Shown here one piece after another: positions 1 through 12,722 of a stretch of 64,000 bases of DNA. Source of the stretch: Macrostomum hystrix (lineage: Eukaryota; Platyhelminthes; Macrostomidae). Position 1 is the first letter of the stretch. Each line of letters begins with the position of its first letter. Position numbers and translations under genes: made by a program. The stretch covers positions 26,199,001 to 26,263,000 of the forward strand of contig CATNEN010000001.1 of NCBI GenBank assembly GCA_950097015.1, in the 5' to 3' direction. The notes under the pieces were generated by a model. It saw only the letters and a list, made by a program, of their open reading frames with translations. It was not told the origin of the DNA and did not search any database.

Positions 1-1361
1 ATCTTTTACCAGGCTAAACGGAAAGATAATTAATGCTGGCTTTGATTTGACACAAACAACACGCCACAACATGGAAAACGGTGTGGAAAGTGTATGATGT
101 AGCATAAACAGTTAACGGACACATCTGTTAGTATAGTGAATAAATGTTTTGCAACGCAGTCTGACATGGCACACCGGTCTATCTGACAGGCATCGCGTGC
201 AGAACTTGTCAAATAACAAATCACAGACGACAGACGATAATAAGACCAGAAAAGAAGTAACATAAATTGATAAAGTACGAATTTAGTACGCAAATGTACA
301 AGAATAACAAGTTTTAAATACTTAAACGGATGAGTTCAAATTTGGGACTGCAAAATATTAAACAGAATTTATTACAATAGTGTTTTTAATAAACTTTGAA
401 GTGCTGACAAAAAAACAAGAAAGTGTCTACATTCTCTGCTACAAGCAATCGTCAAGATTATGATGTACAAGTTGATACTCAATCTGGCAAATCGACTCAA
501 AATCGACTCAAACCGAGACGACACCGAATAGTTAAACAGAACCGATGCTCTTCTTAATTTTTGTGTCCGCAAATGCTTTTACTATTTTGTAATTTACAGA
601 TTACAAGATAACAGATTCTACAAAGTGTAATTTTGTAGAAACACCGCTTATTTTCCCCCAGGGGAAGACAGCAGGGTTATTTCAAATACGAGCTACCCGC
701 TGCCTACTTCACGATAGCTCCCAATCCGAATGACCGACTTTCGTGAAATACCACCGTAAGGATCAACATTTTCCCCCCTTTGCGATGAACCAACTTTCAA
801 AGCCTTCCGAGACAACATCGTCGAGATATTCAACGATTATTGTCGAAGTACCTTGGTTGCAAGGACAGCTAACATTGGTCTTCATAAACCTCTTTGGCGA
901 ATCCATAATGGTTAAAAAATGTAAAAATTTGCAATTTAATCCTTCCAAACTGTCAACAATGATAGCCGACAAGGTTATATGATGAAATTTTGTGAAAGGA
1001 AAATTTGTGCCTAAATTTCTTTTTTTGCCACCAGTTCAACAGTTGATAATTATTGATGCGGTGATGTCGGGGATGCTTAGACATGGGATTAAAGCAACTA
1101 AACACCGATTATGCGCGTGATGACTCCACTAACTAAAACGATGACAAACAAAGGAAAAATCATTAACAAAACAAAAGCTAATTAAAGCCAGGTGGAAATC
1201 TGTCGCAGACTCTGCGGTCGAGACATAAATCATTTCGCCATGGAAGAAGTCAATCGAGAACGCTTGAGCGATGCTAAGCAGCAAACGAGGTAGCGCCCAG
1301 GTGCCATTTCACTCTCTCAAATTTTCCTAGGAGCCAAATCAGAAATCCTCAAGTTGAATCT
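1..1361. other. Flank with no recognised gene
   Basis: This AT-rich stretch lies downstream of the minus-strand TENT5 gene. The open frames here are short, low in complexity and lack family motifs. The part nearest the TENT5 stop codon should carry its 3' UTR, but I see no clear AATAAA on the minus strand close to the stop. No repeat array or transposon end was recognised. Confidence 0.5.
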
Positions 1362-4300
1362 TCAGTCACTGGTGACCGTGATGGCTGGTAGCTGCTGCTG
1401 CTGTTGCGGAAACTCCATCAGGAACTCCACTGCTGAGGAGCCGTTGGACTGCTGGCAGTCGGAGCTGCCGCCGCTGCTGCTGCAGCCGCTGCTGACTGAC
1501 TCTGACAGGCTGAGCGACGGCACCGTGAAGAACGAGGCAGGCTGGATCACGTGACCGGGAAGAAATTGGCCGGCCGGGAAGGCCGTATGGCCCTGGCTCG
1601 TGGAGACAATGCAGCTGTAGAATCGTCCCGTACCGTCGCTGTACACCGGAGTGCCATAGTAGTCGGCAGCTCCGGCGTCGACTGCTGCCGCGGCTGCCGC
1701 TGCGGCTGCGGCTGCTGAGGCGGCTGCCGCCGCGGCTGCGTTGGCGTGTGCCGAGCTCACCGGAGTGAGGTGGGTAGGGAAGTACTGCGTCCCATAGAAG
1801 ACCTGGTCCAGCACCCAGTCCGTGGAGTTAAACGGCTCAAGCGCGATCACGTGATTCCTAGCCTCGATGTCAATGTAGATCTCGCCGATCATGTCCGAGA
1901 TGAGGTACAGCGTGGACCGGCGCTCCTGCTGCATGAGGCAGACGGTGGAGCTTTTTACCACTTCGTACAGGATCTGCAGGTACTGCACCCGCTGCTCCAG
2001 GTCGCGGTCCGAGGGAAAATGAGCGGCCAGGTAGGACTCCATCTTGGCTCGCTGCTTCTTCAGATCCGGGAAGTCGATGAAGAATCTGGAGCACATGTAC
2101 TTCTCCAGGTTGACGACGTCTACGCCCTGAGCGGGAAGGAAGCCGTCAACAAGTAGCTTGCAGTACTTCAGCAGGCCGCCTCCGCGAATCTCCTCCGGAT
2201 TCCTGGTGCTGATCTCCTTCTTCATGAGGTGACCGTAGGCCTCGACGAAGCTGCCGCTGACAGACTCGGCAATTACGGACGGATAGAGGTGCTCGCTGAT
2301 GACTGGCGGGTCGGACTTGACGCTGTAGAAAGTGCACAGCGAGTCCAGAATGATCTGGAAACTGTCGACCGTGAACTCGAACTTTCTGCGCATTTTATCG
2401 ACAAACTTCAGCTCGACTGTGAGGCCCTCCGGCTGGCTGGAATTGGCGTAGCCCAGGCTGATGAGGGACCAGCTGTCCGTGCTCTGAATCCGCACCAGCT
2501 TCCGCACGTAGCCCTCCATCATGTTGGAGTCGGAGCGGCCCCAGGCTGGGCCCGAACAGTGACGTCGCTTTAGAATCTCCTCGGAGCCGCTGGGCAGAAA
2601 GGAGTGCAGGCAGTCCAGCACGCACAACTTGATGCGGTCGACTGTGTCCGGCGCGCTCAGATCCACTCCAAACAACAGGTCTAGGTCATTGTACGACTGC
2701 ACCGAGTGCATTCCTGCGGGTGGTTTAAAGACAACATATCGCTCAGTTAGTGCTTTGATGCATGTAAAACTACTGTAATCCAAACAATAATACCGTGAAC
2801 TAAGGAAATCCCCGAGATGATACCATGAACTAGTGAAATCCCCGAGATGATACCATGAACTAGTGAAATCCCCGAGATGATACCATGAACTAGTGAAATC
2901 CCCGAGATGATACCATGAACTAGTGAAATCCTCGAGATGATACCATGAACTAGTGAAATCCTCGAGATGACACCATGAACTAGTGAAATCCTCGAGATGA
3001 TACCATAGACTAGTGAAATCCTCGAGATGATACCATGAACTAGTGAAATCCTCGAGATAATACCATGAACTAGTGAAATCCTCGAGATGATACCATGAAC
3101 TAGTGAAATCCTCGAGATGATACCATGAACTAGTGAAATCCTCGAGATGATGCCATGAACTAGTGAAATCCCCGAGATGATGCCATGAACTAGTGAAATC
3201 CCCGAGATGATACCATGAACTAGTGAAATCCTCGAGATGATACCGTGAACTAGTGAAATCCCCGAGATGATGCCATGAACTTGTGAAATCCCCGAGATGA
3301 TGCCATGAACTAGTGAAATCCTCGAGATGATGCCATGAACTAGTGAAATCCTCGAGATGATGCCATGAACTAGTGAAATCCTCGAGACGATGCCATGAAC
3401 TAGTGAAATCCTCGAGATGATACCATAGACTAGTGAAATCCTCGAGATGATACCATGAACTAGTGAAATCCTCGAGATGATACCGTGAACTAGTGAAATC
3501 CCCGAGATGATGCCATGAACTTGTGAAATCCCCGAGATGATGCCATCATGCCATGAACTAGTGAAATCCCCGAGATGATGCCATGAACTAGTGAAATCCT
3601 CGAGATGATACCATGAACTAGTGAAATCCCCGAGATGATGCCATGAACTAGTGAAATCCTCGAGATGATACCATGAACTAGTGAAATCCCCGAGATGATA
3701 CCATGAACTAGTGAAATCCTCGAGATGATGCCATGAACTAGTGAAATCCTCGAGATGATGCCATGAACTAGTGAAATCCTCGAGATGATGCCATGAACTA
3801 GTGAAATCCTCGAGATGATGCCATGAACTAGTGAAATCCTCGAGATGATGCCATGAACTAGTGAAATCCTCGAGACGATGCCATGAACTAGTGAAATCCT
3901 CGAGATGATACCATGAACTAGTGAAATCCTCGAGATGATACCGTGAACTAGTGAAATCCCCGAGATGATGCCATGAACTTGTGAAATCCCCGAGATGATG
4001 CCATCATGCCATGAACTAGTGAAATCCCCGAGATGATGCCATGAACTAGTGAAATCCTCGAGATGATACCATGAACTAGTGAAATCCTCGAGATGATGCC
4101 ATGAACTAGTGAAATCCTCGAGATGATGCCATGAACTAGTGAAATCCTCGAGATGATGCCATGAACTAGTGAAATCCTCGAGATGATGCCATGAACTAGT
4201 GAAATCCTCGAGATGATACCATGAACTAGTGAAATCCTCGAGATGATACCATGAACTAGTGAAATCCTCGAGATGATACCATGAACTAGTGAAATCCTCG

Positions 4301-7300
4301 AGATGATACCATGAACTAGTGAAATCCTCGAGATGATGCCATGAACTAGTGAAATCCTCGAGATGATACCATGAACTAGTGAAATCCTCGAGATGATACC
4401 ATGAACTAGTGAAATTCTCGAGATGATGCCATGAACTAGTGAAATCCTCGAGATGATACCATGAACTAGTGAAATCCTCGAGATGATACCATGAACTAGT
4501 GAAATCCCCGAGATGATACCATGAACTAGTGAAATCCTCGAGATAATACCATGAACTAGTGAAATCCCCGAGATGATACCATGAACTAGTGAAATCCTCG
4601 AGATAATACCATGAACTAGTGAAATCCCCGAGATGATACCATGAACTAGTGAAATTCTCGAGATGATGCCATGAACTTGTGAAATCCTCGAATTAATTTA
4701 TACAACCCAATGATATTTCTCTTAGTTGCTGACCTCGTGACAATCAGTTTTTCCAATCGTCTATTGTCCTGTTCTGTGTCCTAAAATATTCGTTTTCTCT
4801 CTGTGTAGCAGATTTCCTGTCTTTTGCTTTTTGCGTTTTTTATTCTTCAGAAAGTTGTTAACTGCAAGCTGCGCTGAGATTTCCAGGAAATTCTATTGTT
4901 CTTCGGTTTAGCCATCGAGGTGGCATTGTTAATTAACTTACCTGCCTGTCAGAATAGGCTGAGAATTACATTGAACCTGCCAAGCGCTACTTTTTTTATT
5001 TAAGACCCTTCCATCAAATTCGACCTGCCTGTCAAGATCGGCCTTAATTGACTAATTAAAATGAACGGCATGGTCTGCTTCGGACAGGCATTCGTTTGGT
5101 CTGACTGAATGGCAGACTATGAGTTTCCAAGGACATTGTAGCAGTTTCCCAGCACATGGACCTGCAGTAAAGACATTTGTTTGATTTTCTACTATTCTGA
5201 GAACCGGTTCAAACCGGTTCAGCTGTCTCCGAGTGCTGCACTCTCTCACGGCAGTAAAATTAAGGTGGGTGTCTTGCCTGCTGGCGAAAGAAGCAAATTA
5301 AAAAAATGGGCCAGGTGTTGAGTCCTATACTCTTGCAGCTTCTAAAACGAGGTGAACAAAAAATTAATCCCAACTGAGGTCGGCCTCGAATAACTCGATT
5401 CAATCAAAGTGAGAAACGGTAGACAAGGGCGCCTCGTTTCAGTTTCATGGCTGTCAAACTTGTCTCATTCAGCACACACCGCCATTCATCACGCGGCGGA
5501 TGAGAGAATGTACTTTTTATCGATGTGTAAGGAAAAACTTTTTTCGCCAAAATAAGAACTCTAAAAATAGCTGCGGCGCGGCAACAACGCCCACCCCAAC
5601 TCCGCTAAAGTCCAAGCTGAATACTCATGTGAGTATGCTGAGTAGTCCAGTGAATGGCCGGATGAGTGCTGCTGCTCAGAGGGTGTGGGACAGAGTGGGG
5701 GAGGAATGGGAATATAAGAATGGGATCGGGAACTTGCTTTGGAGGCAGAGTGGGACGAGAGCTTGTCACATGATCTCCTTTACTTCTCTCTCCTTCCCTG
5801 TTTCCCTAGCCCACTGCCCTGTATGGTAGAACTGGATTAAATTAACTACGAGTGGGGTGGGGCAGAGCTCTATTTTTAAATATTTTGGCACGGTTGCCGT
5901 GGATTCAGGTGATGGTACTTTGCCTGAATGAATGAATTAAACAAAAGAAACAGATCCTTTGCTTGGGGATTAACTGATGAAATCATCCAATCCGATGGCG
6001 CCCTTGAAGAGAAGTCGTTTAAGTGAATTTAGCATGTTAGTTGAATTATTAATTAGTCTATAAGCATACACCTGTTCAAATGACGTCAATACATTGAGTG
6101 CACTCCATGCAGCCCCTGCAGAAAGGCATCTGAACCCCAGCCTGGTTTAATTGCGTCAGTTTTATAAAACCGAATAAAAGTGCACCATAGAAGATCCGCG
6201 ACTCGCGTGAGACGGGAGAATGAATAATTTATTTAAAAATTCACTATGACTGCTAAATACCTCAGCGACATTCTTGAAATTCTTGTACCACAGCCTCGCA
6301 ATGATCCCGGGATTATCGATAAGACAGGAAACTAAACAGACAATGAGTGCCAGTTGGAGACTAGAAATTGTCGCGGCTTGTGCTGCAGGTTGCTAACAAC
6401 AAACACTGAGACTATGCAAAACAGACTCACTTTATTAACCTGAGTTCTACACACTGACTGTTCTAATGCACCTGCATCAACTCTTCTCGTTCTTCGTCCA
6501 TTTTGTAAAACTTTCTGACTTCATCATTCCAGATTTGCCCTTGTAAAAGAAGCGCTAAAGTACATTGCAGCTAGATCAGCTACGGGTGTCTGCACTTTCA
6601 TGCTAAACTAATGAAGCCAATCTTGGTTAGAATTGACAGGGTTGATTGTATATGGGCCTGCCATTGTCTTAATTATGGCTGAATAATGGTCCAATCCACC
6701 CACCAGATTGCAGATGCTGGCGAAATTTGCGCATTTTTAGTCCTTTTACAGTGCAAAACAATTTTTCTGGGAATGGGGAAGGAATTCATGGAATTTGGAT
6801 TGATGCTCGCTGAATAAAATAGATACAGAAAATCTCCCATCTCTCATCTCTCATCCCCCATCTCGGTGACGTAGCCAGGATACAAAGTATTTGTGTTAGA
6901 GAGGCCGTGCCTTTTGGGGGCACCACTACCAAGGAGGGCGCCACTACCAAGGAGGGCGCCACTACCAGGGGGGGCGCCACTATCAGGGGGGACGCCACTA
7001 CCAGGGGGGACGCCACTACCAGGGGGGACGCCACTACCAGGGGGGACGCCACTACCAGGGGGGACGCCACTACCAGGGGGGCGCCACTACCAGGGGGGAC
7101 GCCACTACCAGGGGGGACGCCACTACCAGGGGGGCGCCACTACCAGGGGGGCGCCACTACCAGGGGGGCGCCACTACTAGTACTATTGGGCGCCACATAG
7201 TTTCGTCAGCCGATTAGGGGGGCCGCAGACCCCCTTGACCCCCCTAGCTACACCCCTGTCCCATCTGCCCTCTCGTCTACCCCCCTCATTTCAAATGCCG

Positions 7301-7610
7301 CGCAATTCCAAGAATCCACGCAAAAAATCCTCTCACCGATGATGAAGCTGGCGCTGCTGCCGTTCAGCCTGACGTCGCGCACCGCCACACCCTCGGCCTC
7401 GATTCTGGCGCGCACCCGGGACACCAGGTCGCGCAGGGTTAGGCGCAGGGTCGGATACGGGCCGCGGCCCTGAATGCTGATCTCTCGCTGCATGAACTCG
7501 TGCAGCAGTTGCACCTGCTCATAACAGAGCACACTGTAGCGATTGTTGATGGCCACTGCCTCCACCGCCTCCGTCGCTGACTCCACAACCTCGACGACCG
7601 ACTCCTTCAT
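1362..7610 (-). CDS. TENT5: TENT5/FAM46-type terminal nucleotidyltransferase (non-canonical poly(A) polymerase)
   Basis: Two exons: 7610-7337 (91 codons plus one base) and 2713-1362, joined in phase 1 through a G|GTGAGA donor and a CCCGCAG acceptor. The product is 541 aa. The family extends poly(A) tails on selected mRNAs, notably of secreted proteins in vertebrates. Visible signatures are the nucleotidyltransferase NGS motif (residues 83-85) and the catalytic DLD (101-103), followed by family blocks such as YMCSRFFIDFPDLKKQRAKM and STVCLMQQERRSTLYLISDM. The start is the first ATG before conserved sequence. Vertebrate members are about 390-440 aa. This one is longer because of a C-terminal tail with a run of about 20 mostly Ala residues and Ser/Gly/Gln-rich sequence. 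The 4.6 kb intron contains a minisatellite, tandem Grainyhead-like sites and a hAT-like element. The split in the active-site region and continuity of frame make the call firm. Confidence 0.9.
2789..4690. repeat. 30-bp minisatellite in the TENT5 intron
   Basis: About 63 tandem copies of a 30-bp unit beginning GAACTAGTGAAATCCTCGAG, with C/T and A/G variants (cccgag or ctcgag, tacc or tgcc). Two places carry an extra 8 bp (around 3541 and 3999), 458 bp apart, in near-identical surroundings, which points to a later duplication of a multi-unit block. No protein is implied. Confidence 0.97.
4691..6863. other. Unique part of the TENT5 intron
   Basis: No exon of either strand was recognised. The stretch has ordinary mixed composition, with short unsupported frames. 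It contains a pair of AACCGGTT palindromes at 5202-5219, listed separately. I see no other repeat family in it. Confidence 0.5.
5202..5219. promoter_or_regulatory. Two AACCGGTT motifs, Grainyhead/CP2-like sites
   Basis: AACCGGTT occurs at 5202-5209 and again at 5212-5219, so the two palindromes are exactly one helical turn (10 bp) apart. AACCGGTT is the consensus bound by Grainyhead-family factors in animals. The position inside the TENT5 intron could make it an enhancer element. Function is inferred from the motif only. Confidence 0.35.
6864..7258. mobile_element. hAT-like non-autonomous element with an internal G-rich array
   Basis: The left end reads CGGTGACGTAGCCAGG. The reverse complement of the right end reads CAGGGGTGTAGCTAGG, matching at 11 of 16 positions. 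The flanks are CCCCATCT (6856-6863) and TCCCATCT (7259-7266), an 8-bp duplication with one mismatch, the size expected for hAT elements. There is no transposase. Most of the interior is the array at 6908-7190. The right end lies only about 80 bp inside the intron from the TENT5 exon 1 donor. Confidence 0.6.
6908..7190. repeat. 17/18-bp G-run minisatellite
   Basis: About 16 units built on GCCACTACCAGGGGGG, some with an additional AC. The unit length of 17 or 18 bp breaks any single reading frame. The G6 runs on the plus strand, one per unit, give quadruplex potential. The array lies inside the hAT-like element. Confidence 0.93.
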
Positions 7611-8346
7611 GAGTGTCTGACCGCTGATGGAAGCCAGGATTTCAGATCGAATTTCTCAATGCCTTAGCGAGGGTGACTAGATTGCTTGAGCTGTCGCCAA
7701 CCCAGTGGGGTGGATTTTGCCAATCGCTTTTTTATTAAAAACTGGGAACAGACAGCCCGCTCCGCTTCCCTGCTCACTCGATCTCGTCCAACCCCGAAAG
7801 CACCGTCCCTCCTCCTCCCGTCTCTGTTTACCTTCTCGGCTGTACTGCTGGTAGCTCATGCAGTAAGGAGGATATTTTTAGCCCAGCCACTCGACAGTCC
7901 GACTCCCAGCCTTTTCCGGACCAATCCCAGGCGCTCCCAGTTCTCCTTCTCTTCATTCTTTTCTTTTTAGTTAGGTCTCCGACTCTGCGACTAGGGCTGG
8001 GCCACCCGCAGTCACTCACTCGCTCGTCACTCGCTCATTCACCAGCGTGACCAAACAGAAGACGGTCTGAGCCTCGGCCTCGTTCCGCCCGCCACCCACG
8101 CATTTTCCCCCTGCCCGCTACCCCTCCCCCTACAGCCACCCCCGTCCTCCTTTCCGCCCGGAGCTTATCGATCCATCTCACATTTCGGCCCGAGTGGATA
8201 GGCGGGAGCGGCAGCCACCCCTCCGCAGCTCTGACTCTAGTTGCATATTTTTCGAAAGCACACTCACACATGCCTCGCTTATGCTAGTGAATACGCATGA
8301 ATTGCATGCTAATGAATTTTGAAATCGTAAATAACTTTTTTTTCTA
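7611..8346. other. Region upstream of TENT5
   Basis: This GC- and C-rich stretch immediately upstream of the TENT5 start on the minus strand should contain its 5' UTR and promoter. No TATA box or other decisive element was recognised. The long open frames in it are low-complexity (Arg/Gly/Glu or Ser/Pro-rich) and lack support. Confidence 0.4.
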
Positions 8347-8669
8347 CGAGGGGTGTCCCAAAAGTGGTGTCACTTTTGAATTCTGCCATGTATCGGGAAG
8401 TAATTCTCAAAATAATTCGCATATGGAAAGCAAGCGGTAGCGCTCTTTTGTAGAAAATATATTTTTCAAATTTTCGTCTCAGTCTTAGCAGGGTGGACTT
8501 GTTTGAGAACCTTTAGACATAGAAATACACACAGCACAGTTACAATGCGCTCGCTAGCAAAAACCTCGAGAGGCACAGCGAATGCAGAACTTTGCAAAGC
8601 AAAAAAAGCAAAAAAAATATTTTGCAAGATGAGTTTAAAAGGCAAAAGTACTTTTGGGACACCCCCTTG
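8347..8669. mobile_element. Mariner/Tc1-like MITE with TA target site
   Basis: The left end reads CGAGGGGTGTCCCAAAAGT. The right end, reverse-complemented, reads CAAGGGGGTGTCCCAAAAGT, so the inverted repeats differ by one substitution and one inserted G. Both ends abut TA (8345-8346 and 8670-8671). The GGGTGTCCCAAAAGT end is typical of mariner-type elements. The 323-bp body has no transposase frame, so it is non-autonomous. Confidence 0.75.
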
Positions 8670-8680
8670 TATTCAAACTG

Positions 8681-9957
8681 GCCAGCTCAAAGAGTGGAAG
8701 CTTATCTAGGGAACTGGCTAGCTCAAAGAGTGGAAGCTTATCTAGGGAACTGGCCAGCTCAATGAGTGGAAGCTTATCTAGGGAACTGGCTAGCTCAAAG
8801 AGGGGAAGCTTATCTATCGAACTGGCCAGCTCAAAGTGGGGAAGCTTATCTAGGGAACTGGCCAGCTCAAAGAGTGGAAGCTTATCTATCGAACTGGCCA
8901 GCTCAAAGAGTGGAAGCTTATCTAGGTAACTGGCCAGCTCAAAGAGTGGTAGCTTATCTAGGGAACTGGCCAGCTCAAAGAGTGGAAGCTTATCTAGGGA
9001 ACTGGCTAGCTCAAAGAGTGGTAGCTTATCTAGGGAACTGGCTAGCTCAAAGAGGGGAAGCTTATCTAGGGAACTGGCTAGCTCAAAGAGTGGTAGCTTA
9101 TCTAGGGAACTGGCTAGCTCAAAGAGTGGTAGCTTATCTAGGGAACTGGCCAGCTCAAAGAGTGGAAGCTTATCTAGGTAACTGGCCAGCTCAAAGAGTG
9201 GTAGCTTATCTAGGGAACTGGCCAGCTCAAAGAGGGGAAGCTTATCTATCGAACTGGCTAGCTCAAAGAGGGGAAGCTTATCTAGGGAACTGGCTAGCTC
9301 AAAGAGTGGTAGCTTATCTAGGGAACTGGCTAGCTCAAAGAGGGGAAGCTTATCTATCGAACTGGCTAGCTCAAAGAGGGGAAGCTTATCTAGGTAACTG
9401 GCTAGCTCAAAGAGGGGAAGCTTATCTAGGGAACTGGCTAGCTCAAAGAGTGGAAGCTTATCTAGGGAACTGGCCAGCTCAAAGAGGGGAAGCTTATCTA
9501 GGGAACTGGCCAGCTCAATGAGGGGAAGCTTATCTATCGAACTGGCTAGCTCAAAGAGTGGAAGCTTATCTAGGGAACTGGTCAGCTCAATGAGGGGAAG
9601 CTTATCTAGGGAACTGGCCAGCTCAAAGAGGGGAAGCTTATCTACGGAACTGGCCAGCTCAAAGAGTGGAAGCTTATCTAGGGAACTGGCTAGCTCAAAG
9701 AGTGGAAGCTTATCTAGGGAACTGGCTAGCTCAAAGAGGGGAAGCTTATCTAGGGAACTGGCTAGCTCAATGAGGGGAAGCTTATCTAGGGAACTGGCTA
9801 GCTCAAAGAGTGGAAGCTTATCCAGGGAACTGGCTAGCTCAAAGAGGGGAAGCTTATCTAGGGAACTGGCTAGCTCAATGAGGGGAAGCTTATCTAGGGA
9901 ACTGGCTAGCTCAATGAGGGGAAGCTTATCTAGGGAATTTGCTTGCTAAAGAGGGGA
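8681..9957. repeat. 36-bp minisatellite
   Basis: About 35 copies of a 36-bp unit that contains CTCAAAGAGTGGAAGCTTAT, with variants (aagtgg/aagggg, tctagg/tctatc, ggcc/ggct). Because 36 is a multiple of three and the unit has few stops, several frames stay open for over 100 codons. This is a consequence of the period, not evidence of a protein. The array begins about 12 bp after the mariner-like MITE. Confidence 0.97.
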
Positions 9958-12722
9958 AGCTTCTTAGAATCTAAGGCCCTCTAAAAAGAGAAGTCAACCA
10001 GCAAAAGGTATGGCTTTAAGTCGTCCTGCTATCCGAGCAAGATGTGGGTCACTACCACGCACCCTGCAGACAGCCCGGCCGCCCCCATCATCCGCCCACT
10101 CCCACGGCACCTGATGGCAATTCGAGTGATCAGTTGAGCAGCTGAAATTAAGACTGCATCGACTTTCACTTTTCTCTTTGTGACTTAGCTCTATTTTGAT
10201 CTAACCATGTCTGTCTAGTATGTCTATTTTTTTCCAAGGCTGGGCAGACACATTGGTACAGATCTAATTTGTCTGCGTTACGCGAAAATTGATCTTACAG
10301 ACGCAGATGCCTGGCTGGCAATGAAGAGGCTTGGAGATTAAGAGCGGCTAAAAGTACAACTAGTCTCCATGTGGAGCAGTTCAGCATGAACTGCTTTACA
10401 ATTCTGTCAAGCAGACAAACTGTCTAACACCATCTGCCACTGTCTAATAATATCTAACATTGTCTAACACTATTTAACACTGTCTAACACTATTTAACAC
10501 TTCCTAACATTATCTGCCACTATCTAACACCATCTGCCACTGTCTAACACTAATCTAACACTGTCTAACACTGTCTAATATCTAACTAGCTGCTTGTCAC
10601 TAGCAGCTTTGCCTTGAAAGCCTTGAACGTGTTATTTGCTTCGAAGTTTTGCAACATTCTTAGAGAAAAATGTATGTAAAAATGAGCCTTTATATCCGAG
10701 TTTCTCAGTTTTGTCTACTAGCGTGCGTACGAAATGCTAAAGAGCAGACAGACAGACAGCCTGTAGACAACACGGGCTTCATTTGCGTACGCGCGACGCG
10801 AGTGCAGACGAAAACAAGCAGCTGCAGCGCGTGTTTCGCAACAGAGGCCGATTGCCGATGTACTTTAGTGTCTGTTTTTTTGCCTAGCCAAACAGCAAAG
10901 ATTCTTCATTATTTCATTCTCTACCGTAGCTTGTCTATTTAGCAGTTTTAAGGAGCACAGCACAAACGCAGATTTCTTCTGTGCTGAATACTGATTACTG
11001 AATTGGCCAAGACTCAGAATCAAGAGCAAACAGAGTTTCGTATGTATGTTTTTTTATTCTCGGACCGATAGTTTTTTATTCCATAATCCATATACGTACG
11101 AACACGTTTTTTAATTTAATATATCTTTTAAGTACTAAAAAATGGCGTCTATTAGATCATTTCAAAAATTCAAATGAAAGCTGCTGGGTGTTTTAATACT
11201 TGTTGCAGAGTGCACGTGCTGATATTTCACTGAGGCACCATAATGAATAAATTTTAGTGGGGTCGACTACTCTTATGAAGCTCCCATGCTTAATATTACA
11301 AAAATAGTGACGACTGACTATAAGCTATGCCAATATCGGTACGGATGCCAGAATTACAATCATGCATAATACAACTATGATGTACGCCACATCAATTTTC
11401 AGAAACATTAAGAAATAACTGCTTTAAACACGAAACCATTTGCCATACAGCTAACAAAACGAGCGCGGTTGTGATAAATTCGTGGATAAAAAGTTCATTT
11501 TGATATATCCACTATCGTTACTTATTATATATATATATATATTACACTTTCTTATAATTATATAGTTTTTTCATCAGAACCGAAGTAAATATTTGTTAAA
11601 ACAAAGACAATTTTTTTGAGCGAACTCAAAATAAGGTCTAGTTATCGCATCGTGCAGTCAGATCGTCACGATACTTTCCCTAGCTGACACGTGCTTGGTA
11701 GTCACCACGTCACAAAACCGAAAGTATTTTATTTTAGCTTTGGATTGCCACTATCACATTACTTAGTTATTCTAAACTACGAATAATTATTATTCTTAAA
11801 TACTAAAATATGATTATAAACATATTCCTTAGCTTATATCATAGTTACTTTATATTTTAGTTTGTATCATACTCATTCATAGTTAGTTTACATTTATGCT
11901 AATTTCTTGTTTGTGCCTCTAGGCCTAGTAGTAAGTGAGGAAAACAAATGGTTACACATTTATGTAAAATAACTTTTTAGGAACCTTCATAAGTGCTATT
12001 TAAAAATTAACATAAAAAGTAGTTATATATATATATCTCATTCAAAGGTTCAGGCAACCTTTTGCTTGGATCATTCCTGAAAAACATTATACACGATGGG
12101 GGATTTACTTCAATGGCACAATTAGCTACACTAGTTGCACCATTAGTTAAATTCATCATACCATTATTAAAAATAGCCATCATTTATAAACTAAGATATC
12201 AAAATTATGCTGATGCTCTAGATAGACTCCAAATTTTTTCGACCTGAAAAAAATTACCCAAAATGCTAAATGTTGATCCTAATCTTATCAAATAAGGATG
12301 ATCAAATATAGGACAGTTGATGTAAAAGTGATGTATTAAAACCTAATATTACTATTCTTTGATGCACAACAAATAATGCTTTATTACTTTAATTTTTACT
12401 TTATTAGTTTATTTTTATTAGTTTATTAGTTTAATTTTTAGCTTTGTGTCTAACCAGTACAAATTGTTGCAGAATGTAACAAGAGTTTGCTACACTTTTT
12501 GGTCATACTTTGCGGATTTAGTTCCTGTAAGTCCACTAAAATTGATTAAATCTAGAGAGTATAAATTGACTTCTCTCTATTATAGAATTCTTAAATTTAA
12601 GCACAAAATGCTTAATACCATTATGTTTATATACCATTGTAAAAGTTGCACTACTAGAAGAATTCAGTTTGCATCAGGCAAGCTTGCTCAGCACAGTTCA
12701 CTATAATTGATTTCAGTGTCCA
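9958..12722. other. AT-rich spacer upstream of the four-exon unknown gene
   Basis: The stretch holds a degenerate array of TCTAACACTG-type units (about 10436-10595), short (TA)n tracts near 11525 and 12025, and otherwise AT-rich sequence with small unsupported frames. The last part should carry the promoter of the gene starting at 12723. An acceptor-like TTTCAG ends at 12716, 6 nt before that ATG. Confidence 0.45.
10436..10595. repeat. Degenerate TCTAACACTG repeat
   Basis: Irregular copies of CTGTCTAACAC, CTATTTAACAC and CATCTGCCACTG. The unit is about 10-21 bp and poorly kept. The GTCTAACA core recalls the arrays in the phosphatase intron at 23.9-25.3 kb, but the match is too short to prove common origin. 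Confidence 0.7.

Noticed and set aside
6893-7200. Gly/Thr-rich frames in the G-run array
   Set aside because: Repeat-derived and inside a hAT-like element within the TENT5 intron; the 17/18-bp mix breaks the frame.
8766-9949. Long open frames with AYLGNWLAQR and LASSKSGSLSRE repeats
   Set aside because: They are translations of the 36-bp array, open in more than one frame because the period is a multiple of three. There is no non-repeat domain and no gene context.
12062-12247. 61-codon frame with hydrophobic segments
   Set aside because: Short, in AT-rich sequence, without family motifs or splice context.
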